64,000 nucleotides of DNA, from positions 1 through 64,000 of the forward strand of contig VTFK01000242.1 in the NCBI GenBank assembly GCA_009617715.1, written 5' to 3'. The first letter of the stretch is position 1; every line of letters begins with the position of its first letter. The DNA is from Plectrocnemia conspersa (Eukaryota > Arthropoda > Insecta > Trichoptera > Polycentropodidae). The position numbers and the translations under genes are program-made. Under the pieces are notes generated by a model that was given only the letters and a program-made list of their open reading frames with translations, had not been told where the DNA came from and searched no databases. This document shows, piece after piece, positions 37,525-49,740 of this stretch.

Positions 37525-37767
37525 CAGGGATGGCGAACATATGACATGTTTAAAATTAAAGTTTTTTTTTAATTAATTTTAATACTTCTCACATATCTGA
37601 ATAACTTTAAATTAAATCATGAAAGTTAAATTAAAAAAATAAACTTTTGTAAGATATGCTAAAATTTATTAATATTTTTATTTATATCTTATTAATTTGC
37701 AACGCATTTTTTTCAATAAATAAACATATTTTTTGGCTCTCTTGTTAAAATTGCTTTGCCATCCCTG
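37525..37767. mobile_element. hAT-type MITE, 243 bp
   Basis: Begins CAGGGATGGCGAAC and ends GCTTTGCCATCCCTG, inverted ends of about 13 bases with one difference. Flanked by 8-bp near-duplications GACTAGAA (37517-37524) and GACTAGGA (37768-37775). The AT-rich interior has no coding capacity. CAGGGATGGC-type ends are common in the hAT superfamily. It is a non-autonomous miniature element. Confidence 0.85.
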
Positions 37768-38929
37768 GACTAGGATGTCGCCGTGAAAATTTAACGTTCA
37801 CCCTCTTTATTTATTCAACTCGGCTAAGTGTGCTGATGAAACTTTGTTTCGAACCGATCGAACTTTCGCGGCGGAACACATACACAACGAGATCGTTAAT
37901 CGAGTCGTGCAAGGGAGTGTGTAAAAGGGTGAATCGTGTAATGAACCCTCAACAAGATTCGTGTGGGTTTATAAAAGACCATTTTATTTATGGACACCCA
38001 AAAATAACCAATAATGAAACACAAGTCAGTCCTTTTCTAACGATGATTTTAAAATCATGTATGATAGAACACATTAACCCTTTAAAAAAAACTATTATTA
38101 CAAGTAGACCTTTAATATATTAGGAAAAATATACTTAATGTCATTATTATATCTACATATTAGTTAAAAGTTTTATTTTATATAATATGTATTCATGGAC
38201 TAGTGAATTTAAATTTTAGCATTTACAAATTCCCAAAAAACATTATTACAACATTTAAAAAATTACATATAAGTATTCATTACTAAAAGTTACATAGAAC
38301 AACTTATTTCAAGTTTGTCCCTATTTAGCGGTTAGGCGTTTATTTATATTTAAGAGGCAGTTATTTATTTTATAAATTAGTTTTAATAAACATTTTGTGA
38401 ATGACGTACAATTTATGTAATTACTATTATATATGTATACTACTAATTGTGACGATTTGGGGCCTAATTAGGTTTTTTTATTTCCGTCGTATTTCTTATA
38501 AGAATCTTAACATTACCGATGGAGTTTAAACAGGTGGAGATTTGGCAACACTGCTTTTGCCCTTTTTTGCGTGATAAGTGCGTTATCTCGGTCATTGCAT
38601 TTTTAGAATAAACCCACGGGTTGTTTAATAATAGAGCGAACGATTTTTTTCTTTATTTTTAAAACTAACCAATAGTTTATATTTAAACTTAATCCGTCTT
38701 TAGAGACGGATTTTATTTGTATTTTTTAGTCTCGATCAGAAGTTTGACAATAGTCTTATAAATGTAACACAGATAGATGCTACTAAAGTTCTAAGCAGTT
38801 AACGATGGTTTTCTAAATGTTGATCTGAAAATGAATCAACAGCCGATTAAAATAATTGCAGGTGAAATATTATTAAAATATCATTGATATTGCACTAAAA
38901 ACGGGTTTTTATCAATAATCGATCGTAAG
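37768..38929. other. AT-rich DNA with a 97-codon frame, no gene supported
   Basis: The plus frame at 37830-38123 lies partly in a G+C-richer patch (37830-37960) but shows no domain and no splice logic for the receptor. Nothing else seen. Confidence 0.45.
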
Positions 38930-39563
38930 TAGGGATTCCCGGGATCCCGAACGATTTTCAATACCCGATGAGTCCCGGGATTATAAAACATAATCCCGAA
39001 TTTTTCGGATTGATTGATTCATCAAGCACAATCGAATTATTATTGACAACATCGTTATATTTCGTGTAAAAACTTGCGCGATTTGCACGTGTCATCTGTG
39101 AATCTTTGAGGCTGTGAGTCTGAACGTGCTTTTTCAGCAGCAGGCTGCTTAGGAACCAAAATCAGATCAAGGCTAAATGATAAAACACTTGATGCTTTGA
39201 TGTTACTTTGTGAGTTTTATTCAAAATAATGTTTTTAATTAATTGTGTCTATGAATGTACATATGTACATACATTGTCAAAAGTTCATTTTTTTCTTCTC
39301 AAATAAATATATAAGACCTTCCCTTTTTTATTTTTATTATATTATTTTCTATTTTAAGCCCAAGACTAAAATTATACGTACTTTATACATTGTACGTTAT
39401 AAAAAACAGATGTAAAAATATATTGTATTATTTATTTTAAATTTTTTTTTATTGATAAAATAACATAAAAATTATCCCGGGACTGGTCCCGGGATCCCGG
39501 GATCGACTAATTGCAATACCGAAATCCCGGGATCAAAATTTTGGCCCGGGATTGGAATCCCTA
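38930..39563 (+). mobile_element. Internally deleted hAT element with CCCGGGAT-rich ends, 634 bp
   Basis: Ends are TAGGGATTCC and its complement GGAATCCCTA. Flanking 8-bp repeats are ATCGTAAG (38922-38929) and ATCATAAG (39564-39571), one mismatch. Both subterminal regions hold many copies of TCCCGGGAT-type motifs (about 38936-38998 and 39474-39553), reminiscent of clustered transposase-binding sites. The centre keeps only the C-terminal end of a transposase. It is non-autonomous. Confidence 0.87.
39119..39229 (+). pseudogene. hAT transposase dimerisation tail
   Basis: 36 codons plus a stop reading SERAFSAAGCLGTKIRSRLN and then DKTLDALMLLCEFYSK. SERAFSAAG is the most conserved motif of the hAT C-terminal dimerisation domain, followed by R-x-x-L and a helical end. 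The rest of the enzyme is deleted; only remnants precede it and an in-frame TGA lies upstream. This is a fourth hAT lineage in the window, different from those at 0.9, 11.2 and 28.2 kb. Confidence 0.88.
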
Positions 39564-40500
39564 ATCATAAGGCATCTTGTATGACTATTTTACATTTGGG
39601 TGTCACATTATTAGTCAACTTTAATTAGGCAATGATCACGCAGTTTAAAGAGCTTATTTAGGGTATTAAAAAACATCCACCCCATTCTTCATAGCTGCCT
39701 TTTATTATTTTATACTTGATTAAATCCAAACAAAATAATAAAACTATAAAGGAATTGAAATTTGTAATAGCTTAAATATTGTTTTCTTAACAATCAAATT
39801 TATATTTAAGCGATATTCAAAACCATACTGAAACATAGTAGAAAGTTAAACTTAATAACGTAACTTATGTAATTGATTAAATTAATAAGTCCTTAATGAA
39901 ATTATATACTCCGGTTCTTATCAATCATCAAATATTACATTAAACTTTACCAAGCTGGTGTGTAATAAAATTAATGAATGTATTTCTCGTTTTAATGCTT
40001 TCCACGAATCGTTACTAAATTTGTAATGGTTCTAAATTAAATTGATATTTTTAAATATTAAATAAATAAATTTACTTACATATAAAACCAGTTGTCGTAA
40101 TGATTTATAATATAAGTATGAACGGTAAAATTTAGTCGAACCTAATTGTTGAACGTTCTCAAATTATATATAAATATATATGATTAATGATAATATATGA
40201 ACTAAACGCGAAACAATATAAATATAATATCACTTTTAATCTGTCAAATCTAAAATTAAAATCCGATAGCTAATTAAATTTCTTGATTTACTAAATTATA
40301 TATGAAATATTCCTTCACTAACTCTTGAATATCTTTTTGGTTCACCTCCCGTTCCATGTTCTTCTCTAAGGTCACCATTTGTGATTCCCATTCATTATAA
40401 AATATATTTGTCTCTTTATGTGAAATTAAAGTTATTAAACTATGACGAACGGTAACTAAATAAAGGTTTAGACTAACTATTATACCTACATTTATAGAGT
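39564..40500. other. AT-rich DNA, nothing recognised
   Basis: No supported feature. Confidence 0.55.
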
Positions 40501-41050
40501 TAACGGCTCGGTCAAAAACTTTTCCCAGCTAAGCCACACGTTCGTCACGCCCATCGCCCATCGAACTATTCAAATATATGTTCCAGGCCCGGAACAAGCC
40601 GGTAAGTCGGCGTTAATACGCCAACTTTACCGAACTTAAAAACACAAAGAGTCGGAACGTCAAAGCGAACATCCATCGCTTATTGCTTCCCATTTTGACA
40701 ATTGGTTTTGAGCACACTCCTCGCACGAATGCGGCCAAACTTTGGTCTGGGTCCGAAAGTTTTGACCCCCGACGAAAGAGACCGCACCGTACAAAGGGCG
40801 TCGCTATTCTACGGGACGCTGTAACTTTGGCAGAGGGAGAGAGAGTCCCTTGATGTTGAATTCACACATGGGTGACCCCGACGTTCGATTGCAATGTGTG
40901 GAATTTCGACGCAGATTAAAAGATTTTCAGAAATTCGACTACTGCTGTTCAACCTTGGAAACGTCGAGCGTGTAATAGTTTCAAAACGTGTATTAGAATC
41001 GTTTAAAATAACCCATTTCACTCGACCGCTCTCGTATTCAAGGCATAACG
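40500..41050. other. G+C-enriched island
   Basis: About 550 bases of raised G+C with GAGAGAGAG at 40847 and many CG steps. The 70-codon minus frame at 40809-41021 has no domain. It contains the possible microexon at 40587. Candidate regulatory DNA in the long intron. Confidence 0.33.
40587..40601 (+). CDS. Possible 15-base microexon of the Sidestep-family gene (speculative)
   Basis: GCCCGGAACAAGCCG is bordered by ATGTTCCAG and a consensus donor GTAAGT. In phase 1, the phase required after the exon ending at 36858, it would add GPEQA and end in phase 1 again, with no stop. That is what a juxtamembrane microexon would need. The pyrimidine tract before the acceptor is weak, and such a short match can arise by chance in a G+C-rich block. 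Confidence 0.15.
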
Positions 41051-41424
41051 ATGCTCGAGAAGTATAGTAATTGTTGAAACTTTACGGATTTATAAAATAC
41101 GATACTAGGCCTCTAAACATCTAATACATACATATATTTCGATCGTTTATTAACATATGTAAATAGTATTTTTTTTAAATAAAATTATATTCATACTAAA
41201 GAGAGCTTTTTTTACTTATGTTCATGCTCTTTTAACAAAACTTATTTCTATCAGATGCTAATTTATATTAGCCTATCCAATTTGAAAATAATTATCTAGA
41301 CTTGTAAAGATCTTATGTGCCAGTAAATCAGACCCAATTTTAGCCATTTTAATGAGCAGAAAACTTCGTCAACATTGAAAAAATACAAAATAAATATATA
41401 AACAACGAAACAACACTACTTATA

Positions 41425-41540
41425 TGCGCCACTGGAGACACAGTTTTGGAATAAATGTATTCAGAGGCCCAGACCCTCAGCAACGCGCCATCAAGGGGCT
41501 GTTGGTAACTGGCCAAAGACGAAAGCTAATAATAATAATA
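41425..41540 (+). mobile_element. Putative retroelement 3' end with (AAT)n tail
   Basis: A G+C-richer block (GGCCCAGACCCTCAGCAACG near 41467) runs into a CTAATAATAATAATAC tail near 41527, the form many insect SINE or LINE 3' ends take. Part of it (41471-41490) matches 12967-12986 in reverse with one mismatch. No coding part is seen. Confidence 0.3.
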
Positions 41541-44540
41541 CTAAGTTAATTTAATATTTGTTTTTAAAGCACGTTGCTGAATCTTTACTATATGCTACTT
41601 CATATAAAAAAATGTTGAACACAACCATAAGTTTGTTGCGCGTATGTCCTATAAAAAAACACATCTCAAGAGTATTCCGTTTGCGATTTTTTCTTGCTGG
41701 TACCTTCTTCTTCCTTTAATAATGGCAATTGAGTAAAATAAACGTACTGCAACTTTCTTCAGCTTTTAAATCGAGAACTTGCGTTCAGTGTCTCTTGATG
41801 TTAAAACAATGAAAGGCACAAGTATCCCTCGTTATTATTTAAAATACAATATAAAAAAGTTAAATATGTATAACTACGTATCTTAAAATGTGTTCAACAT
41901 TAAATATATATCAATACTACAAAACTTAAAAATTTGGAATATTTCATTTGCGAGTTTTTATTAAATATTGTTAATATAACAGATAAATAAAAAGATTATA
42001 TCATTTATTTTAATTTTTTCTTCCCATTTATTATAAATTTTTCTTCCCATTTTTTTATTGCTATTAAATATTGAAAAAATAAGTTATTATTATCATAAGC
42101 AATAATAGTCAATTTCGCCACTTAAGAACCAATTGAGAACTTTTCAACACTTTCGCTGAAACTATTCGCATTACAATCAAACTAAAGACGCAATTAAGCG
42201 GTTCTTTTCAATTTTTTTTATTTTTCTCCTCACAAAAGAATCTCAAACGGATGATTGGACATTCGAGATGGTTGAAAGATTAAGTGCTCTCCAAATTAAC
42301 TTTGAACGGATTTCTCAGTCTTAAAAGGCAAACTATTCAAACTAAAACTCTACTTAAGTAACGACCGCATCTTTGTCTCTTTTTCTACTTATATGTACAT
42401 TTAATCTTCATTAACATTAAATTATCTTATTTCAATATTCTTACATTTAATTTTAATCGTTTTACGTGTATACCCATGCGTATCAATATCCTTTGCTTAT
42501 ACGTGTTGTTTGGAAATCATGTTAGGAAACATATCTAAATACAACATTTAAGTAAATTCTCTCAAGGGACCTGCGGCATAAATATTTATTGCTAGGAAAG
42601 CGGCTAACCCACATATCGATTTTGCGCTCTTATTGAAGTTAAATATTCCACATGTCTAATTAATCGCATATTTCCCCCGGGTAATATTAATTAATTATTT
42701 GCCCTTAAGCGATATGTGTGTAATACTTCCTTCTGAAATTTCTGATAAAATACACATATGATGAAATACACGTTCACCTTCGAATATTAGCGAAGGTGAC
42801 ACGATACATGTGTACTTGTTTGATATCATAATACGTAAAGTTGCTACATAGTATATACAACATATACATATGTTTTTATAGTATAATATACGAGAGATGT
42901 TTGGAGAGTAAAGATCAATAAAATATATATTGAAATCTAATAATAAAATTCCCAATCAATGAACGACGTTGTCGTAGAAAATAGTATATTTGTTATAACA
43001 TCAACAAAATAATCCAAGTGTATTTTATAACTACTTACGTTATTTTGGATACGAGTATAATATTAAAATCACTTTAGAGTAATGAATAAATGAGTGCTGA
43101 AAAATTGTTAATTCGACTCTTATCAGAATATAATTGCAATATCATTTCAAATCCTTTAACACCAGAAATTTTGATTTTATCTACGTTGACTTTACATAAG
43201 AACTCGTTCACAGATTTATAAAATTTTAATTTATGATCACACTTAAAATTTATTCCAGTGATAACTACAATAATTTTTATTATGCTGAATTACCCTGTGG
43301 GGAATAACACTAGCATTTTATTAATTTATATTTATCTATTTATCATATTTGTTTGATTTTTTACTTAGAAGCCATTTTATTGATTTGAGATTGTCTTAAT
43401 TTAGTATAGACCTAAAATCATATTTTTTTAATAATTTTCCTGTCATGTTTATTTATAATTTAATGTTAATTCTAATTCCATGTTCCTTAGATTTTTTGTA
43501 CAGAATATATCTTAATGTCTATTTTTTACAATGCTAGATTGAAATGTCTGAAATTTAAGAAACAATGAGCATTTGTATGTAGTTTTTCTTTTATTCTATT
43601 TTTATATCGATAACTATAAGTCTAAATTTACTTTCAAGTGAAAATTCATTAATGATGCTAATTGCCTCATACTAATACACTTGTATGATTCATTCATAAT
43701 AAAAAATCTCACATTTTAAAAAAAAAATTATCATAAAAAAGAGCTCTTAGATAATTTTATTATTATACTTTGCCACTGTAAATACCAGAAATAACTTGCC
43801 GTTTTTTTACCTGTTAGAAAAAAATGCTTTAAAAATAACAGAAAGACAAAACTACTTTATTGTAAAATATTTTATTATCATTTTATTTTAATGAATTATA
43901 TAAAAATAAACCACAAAGCTTAGTGTCTCACATGTAACGTTGATAATTTTCAAGTGAACTAATTTACAAGACTATGTTACATCAATTGCTCTTTTAAATT
44001 ATTATCTATTTACATAATAAACTCGTAAAAATACATGTGGGATTAGGTTTGTAGTATTTGATATATATGTAATATTAAAATATAAGCCACTTAGTTTGTG
44101 GTTAAGACCAAGTTGTGAGTATAAGGCCAAGAAAATAATATTTTAAATAATTTTTAGATTTTTAAATAATTTTTCAGACAGCTTAATAAATGTTTAAGCG
44201 ATGCTTTAGATTTTTATTTTTATTACTATTTTTTAAAGCCGACGTAAATATTATATACATAAATGTATTTAAGAATTTTAGTGGTATTAATGGCTTGAGA
44301 GTACTATCTATGTAAATCTAAATTCGTAAATTTGGTTATGTAGCAATCGTGTAACTGCCACTCAACGTCTTTTATTGCCTCTTACCATCTAAACGTTTTT
44401 TTTCTTACACCTTACATAGAATAAATATATTTTAAACCCGCGTAGTTTTTGCTTATTTTCTACGCTTTTTTTACCGTATAAATCTCTCGAGATATTCTTT
44501 AAAAAATCAGCAAACACACAATTAATCAGACTAATGCGAC
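41541..44540. other. AT-rich DNA, nothing recognised
   Basis: Three kilobases without a supported gene or transposon. The minus frame at 42695-42955 lacks domain motifs. Confidence 0.5.
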
Positions 44541-44890
44541 ACGTACAGTATCGCGTCGAAATCATCGCTCGCTCGCCTTCAATTACTTAAATTTGCCTTT
44601 TTTTGCCGGCCCGTAATTATCTTAAGTGTAATAAACACAGGACCCCGTATTAATATTGTTCAGCCGTAGCAAACGAGGTCCATTTTTTGGGGATCGGACC
44701 TGCGTAATGCGCAAGTGGCCGATGATGAATCGTCGCGGGGAGCCTTTAATGTGACCGCACAACGTATCGCATGTACACAAAATGTTCATTATTCACACCG
44801 AATTGGAAGGGTTGATTTTTTCCATATATAATACGGTGTCGGGGGATGTGTGTACGTGGGTGGAATGTGCGGCTAAAAAAGGGAAGAGCT
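44540..44890. other. G+C-enriched island
   Basis: Contains ATCGCTCGCTCGCC near 44564 and TGATGAATCGTCGCGGGGAG near 44722. No ORF of note. Candidate regulatory DNA. Confidence 0.3.
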
Positions 44891-46550
44891 ATGACAAATT
44901 GTAATTGAAGAATAATGCGAATTAAGCCACTGAAAATATATAAATAATCTAGATGCTTTTTTAAATATTAATTATGATTACATTGAGAGTCTCAAATACA
45001 AAATTGATCTTAAAAAACTATTTTTAATAATTTAATAACATCTAATCCTGACCAATTATATTGGTTGGTATAAATAAATGTATTATCTTATTTATCAATA
45101 ACAAATAATTCAATTTAAAATTATTATTGTAAACATTAACAAACTGTTATTATAAAATATTGTTATATTTTATAATCACTATTAAAAACCCCATTTGGAA
45201 TTCGCCCAATCATTTATAACGCATTAAAATATTATTTTCATATTTTATAACATCAGACAATATACAATAAATTATGTTTACAATGTTAACTTAAAAAGAG
45301 CCAACTAGAAGTTATCTTATTGAATAATGCCGTCACATATTAGTTGTGCCTCTATTATTACCACAAAGGGCTTCTTTTTCTATGAAATAATGTTATTTAT
45401 TACTACATTTTTTTGATCCAATGAAAGAGGAATGACACCTTTGTCTTGCGCTAGTACATTAAATTAGCAAAGAGAATATTCAGATGCAGGAAAATAGGTT
45501 AAGCGTCTCAAATGAAAGCTGCAAAGTATTGACTTTGTGTTGTCTGGCATGAAACAAGAAAAAGTAATAATATTGTTTTTTAAGTTTGGTACCGTTTTTA
45601 AATGACTAAATAAAAATAAATCAAAACTGTATAAGTTATTATTATAACAAATACATTTTTTGCTTTATTACAGTTAAAAAAAAAGTAATCCTACATATGA
45701 AAATTAATTAAAACTTCATTACTAGTCATGCATAGACTGAACCACTGAATGTGTGTCAGTAGTTTATAACTTTAAACAGACATCAGAAAATGGCCACAAA
45801 GCACCATTGCAACTTTAATTTTTAGCCACAAGGAAGTAGCAAAGAGGTACTTTAAAAATTTGCACCGTTAGCACTTGCAAATATGTTTCTTAATTTATTT
45901 AATATATATATATTTATATATTTTGTAAAATGCCTTTTAAATAGTAAACGAAACCTTAGGTTTGTGTTTTTTATTATTGAGAAATATATACTTCAACTTA
46001 TTAAAAAAATATGTAAAAATGACACAAATAAAAAGTTAGAATAGTAAAAATCTAGCGAAGTAAAAGAGCAAAAATTTTTTAAGACAGCAGATTTTTTCCA
46101 ATGATAAAAATTAGGCAATTTTTTTTTTAATAATAATAATGGCTAAAAAAAATTTGTTGGAAAATGATCAAATGTATTTTAGTGTTTATTTGTATTGCTT
46201 GGTAAATATTGTAATAAATTAAAACAAGCTATTTGTTTTCGAATATTAAGTATATTAGAAGTCATTAGATGCGTTTTATTTCGCTCTAATTATATATTAG
46301 TTTACTATTTTTTTGTACATTTAATATATCTGTTTATAATTAAATTGCAAATACAAACCTCGATAGCCAGGCATTTTACTGTGTTTACCCCAGATAAATT
46401 TTAATGTCAGTTTAAATTTAAAGTCTAAGTATTAGAAAACACATCATATAATTATTTACGAATAGTTATGTGCCCCGACTATGTGTTACGCTTAATACAT
46501 TTATAGTTGAAAAGTAGAATATATGTTGTTTCACTAAATAATATACACTT
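44890..46550. other. AT-rich DNA, nothing recognised
   Basis: No supported feature; the plus frame at 46195-46404 has no recognisable motif. Confidence 0.5.
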
Positions 46551-46552
46551 GA

Positions 46553-46658
46553 CACCGAGTAAAATTCCAGCTGGAGTTCCTTAGGGAAGCTTATCGAGCC
46601 GTTTCTCTTTATCTTATATACAAACGATATCCTAAAATAAAATAAAATAAAATAAAAT
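46553..46658 (+). mobile_element. Short non-LTR reverse transcriptase fragment with (AAAAT)5
   Basis: Plus strand gives SKIPAGVP, a stop in place of Gln, GS, and after a one-base frame change LIEPFLFILYTNDILK. This is the Jockey-type AGVPQGS-x-LxPxLFxLYxNDI block of LINE reverse transcriptases. Homology stops there and the sequence runs into five AAAAT units (46634-46658). Only about 30 codons survive. The large minus frame over this place (46466-46837) is a shadow. Confidence 0.65.
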
Positions 46659-47039
46659 GTATGCATGTTTGTAAAATTTATTGTTAATATTGAATAATAT
46701 TTTTTTTCGCAGCAATTAAAAAAATATATTTCTCTACAATTTTTATGATCTTGATTTATTATTTGCATCTGTGATTGTATAATATTTGCAATTATGATTT
46801 TATTTAATGCAAACAGTATTTTTTGTATTATTAGCATTAAAATTCTAAGTTGTTTTCATTTAAATTCTTACAACCTGATTTTAATTCAAGGTTAAACATT
46901 CATAAATGTATATTTAAGTTATAAAGAAATCAAAATTTAACTGAAACTGTTAATTTAGTATTTATCTTAATTCCTTTAATATACCTTAAACTACATAATT
47001 AAATAAAAAAAAATTCAAACCCTCAAATAGAAAATTTAA

Positions 47040-47680
47040 AAAAAACGCCCATCAATAGGAATGATCAGTCTAGCGCACAATAGCGACTCAATCTATGTCT
47101 CGTAACTTTTCAGACGCTCCTTATGTGTGTACGTATGCACATATACTACATAATATGTATGAACAAAAAAAGGGCATATATGTATGTATGTAAAAAAAAG
47201 GTCTGACCTCGATGTCGTAATGGGACGCCACCGGGGGCAGTTACCCAGGACCCCAATTCACTTTCATCGATTCCCGATATGCCGGTGCGATTCGCGCAGA
47301 TATTTGCATGTAAATGTCGAATAACGCCGTATAAATGACGTGGCATCTTTTACGAGGGCCGACCGAGTTCTCCTTGTTAAGGTAAATAATAATAAACGAG
47401 CCGAGGGTTCGTTCGAATCCTGGGGATATCGGATCCCGGGGCCTCCTTTGCGGCGGGCGGAGAAGCCGCGGCTCGTTTTTGGGAAAATTGAAAGTTTTCC
47501 GGTGAAAGTAGGTAGGCTGGGGAAAAATGCTTTATGAAATGCGATCGAAACAGTGAGAGGGTTTGGGCGGACCAAGGAAAAAAACAAAACCTTGAAAGTT
47601 TTTGGGAAAGAAAAAATGGGCTTTTCTTAACGGTGATGTTTACGCGAACCATTCGGAGGTCAAAAGGTTCATGTTTTTTA
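47040..47680. other. G+C-rich island
   Basis: A strong island with CGGATCCCGGGGCC near 47429 and GCGGCGGGCGGAGAAGCCGCG near 47450. Long overlapping frames open on both strands here (up to 107 codons minus, 65 plus) are what G+C-rich DNA with few stops gives. None has a domain, signal peptide or splice-consistent ends. I looked for a transmembrane exon and did not find one. Candidate enhancer-like DNA. Confidence 0.35.
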
Positions 47681-48350
47681 GTAAGAGCTTCAAGATAAAT
47701 TTAAAATTGCTAATTATTGTTTAGATGACATAAAAAATATACAAATTTTATTGCAAATATTAGTAGATAGGTAAAGAGTATATCTAAAAGTAAAAATATT
47801 ATAAATCACAAAGAGCAAATAGACACAAAAAGATTTTATCATAAATGATGACAGATTTATCAGTAAATAAAATGATTCTATCTACTATTTATTTATTTAT
47901 GCTACCAAATGATAAGAGCTAAAAATTGTTATGATTAACAATTTTAAAATGCATATTGAAACAAAGTATATACATATATAAAGCTATGTTTTGCGCTTTA
48001 GATTATAATTAAAGTAGAAATAGTGGAGTTTTCTAATGAAAATCTACCATTAAAACTGTATTTAAATAGTTGTAGCTGTAGTTTCTTTGGATATTTCAAA
48101 ACGAGATTGTATAATACATAGAAAAGGTAATGATTTAGTTAAAATTACCATGGACTTTTGCATAAAATTATTGTCGTCAAACAATTATAACCGAAATGAT
48201 TTTGTGGTGCTTAATTGCAGTCGAGATTTTGAAATATATTATCGTAATGAAGATTTACCGTTTAATATTTGATTTGCAATTCTATTCCTATCAATATATT
48301 CTCTATTGAATGATAAACAAATGAAAATTCCCGAAACGACTATAAAATTA
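47680..48350. other. AT-rich DNA, nothing recognised
   Basis: No supported feature. Confidence 0.5.
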
Positions 48351-48780
48351 AGGTCTGTATATATACCGGCCCTTTTGTGTGTGACCAAACGCGCGCATTA
48401 AACGATCAAATTCCCGCCGCAAAATTTTGTTTCGCGTCCCTTTTTTCTCCCCTTTTCGCCATGAATTATTTACCACAGTTGCACGTCAAAAATGAGATAA
48501 GGGAATAACCGACATAAAATAACCATTTCCCCCATTGTCTCGGATAACCGTTGACCGTATCAATAAAAGTCCGTCTCTCACCTTCTCGGCTCTCTCCGTG
48601 GCTACTGCTATAAGCAATAAACTGAATAGAACCGAACAGAACCCCAAAGCCAACGATGGGCTACAACTGAACCGCGGGCTTATCAGATTTATAGCAGCTG
48701 GTCGAATATGCTGGCGGTGAACGATGCTGGACGGTCGCTGGCAACGTGGGACGCATATATCGCTAGGATCGTGTGTGAAT
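48350..48780. other. G+C-enriched island
   Basis: Includes CCAAACGCGCGCATTAAACG near 48383 and a CTGAATAGAACCGAACAGAA stretch near 48620. The 61-codon plus frame (48535-48720) shows no domain. Candidate regulatory DNA. Confidence 0.3.
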
Positions 48781-49740
48781 TACTAAAAAAATGCTGTTCC
48801 AATACGACTTGTGATGGTTGAAAACATGAGATAAAGTTTTGAGATAAAAATATATGAGGTTTAATAAACCCTATTAAATCCAAAATGAACTCAAATCGAA
48901 TTATATTTGATATTCTGTTTACAAATAATAATTCGGAAAACATAAAAATATCCCTAAAGAATAAAATAACTTTTTCATGTTTTTCATGCCATTATGACTA
49001 AATTATTCTTTACGTGAATGTTATTCAATCATTATATTATAAAGTAAAATATAATATAGAATCAATAAAGACTGCACTGCAGTGTTCTGCACCAATGTCG
49101 TTAATTTAAAACTAATTATTATTCAGCAACCTTTTGCTCAAATTTACCATAAATAAAAATCGTCACAAATCTTTACATATGTACGAGAAAGGTTTTCCGG
49201 CTACCCAAAAATAATAAATAATGTCTGATGCTAGTACAGTGTTTTGACTTCAATGAAACGCAATTTTTATCCTTCTTACCTAAAAATTATACTAATTATA
49301 TTGTTACAATGAATGCTTCAATTAGTATGATTTGCTTAATCGACATTAATTGGTGTTATTATATTAAGCCGACATTTTTTAACTGTTACGTAAATTTTTA
49401 AGCCGTTTCTTTTGTGATCTTTCTCTAATCGCTGAAGCTCTGAGGGCGCAGTTTCTGATACTGAAGTCTTTGGGATACTAGTTTCTAAAATTGTGTTGTC
49501 TAAGGGTCAGTTTATATAGCTGATGAAGCTTTATTTAAGTAAAATAAAATATTTTTTCTACGGTTTTATTTGTATTCTACCTGCTCCTACGTAATTTCCA
49601 CAAAGTTGTTTTATCAAAGCGGTGTTCCTTTTTTATCTGCTAGCAGGATTATTTAATGTCGTAACTGTGCTTCTAAAATCAACTAGGGTAAAGTCAATTA
49701 GTTTATAGTTGTCTGGTTTGCCGAACTTAATTTGCCGTTG
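48780..49740. other. AT-rich DNA, nothing recognised
   Basis: No supported feature. Confidence 0.5.

Noticed and set aside
37830..38123. 97-codon plus frame
   Set aside because: Partly in a G+C-richer patch but becomes AT-rich noise; no transmembrane segment, no phase match to the receptor.
46466..46837. 123-codon minus-strand frame
   Set aside because: AT-rich composition, no domain, and it lies opposite a recognisable plus-strand reverse transcriptase fragment.
47146..47652. Overlapping minus and plus frames of up to 107 codons
   Set aside because: They overlap in several frames inside a G+C-rich block, where stops are rare. No domain, signal peptide or splice logic is visible.
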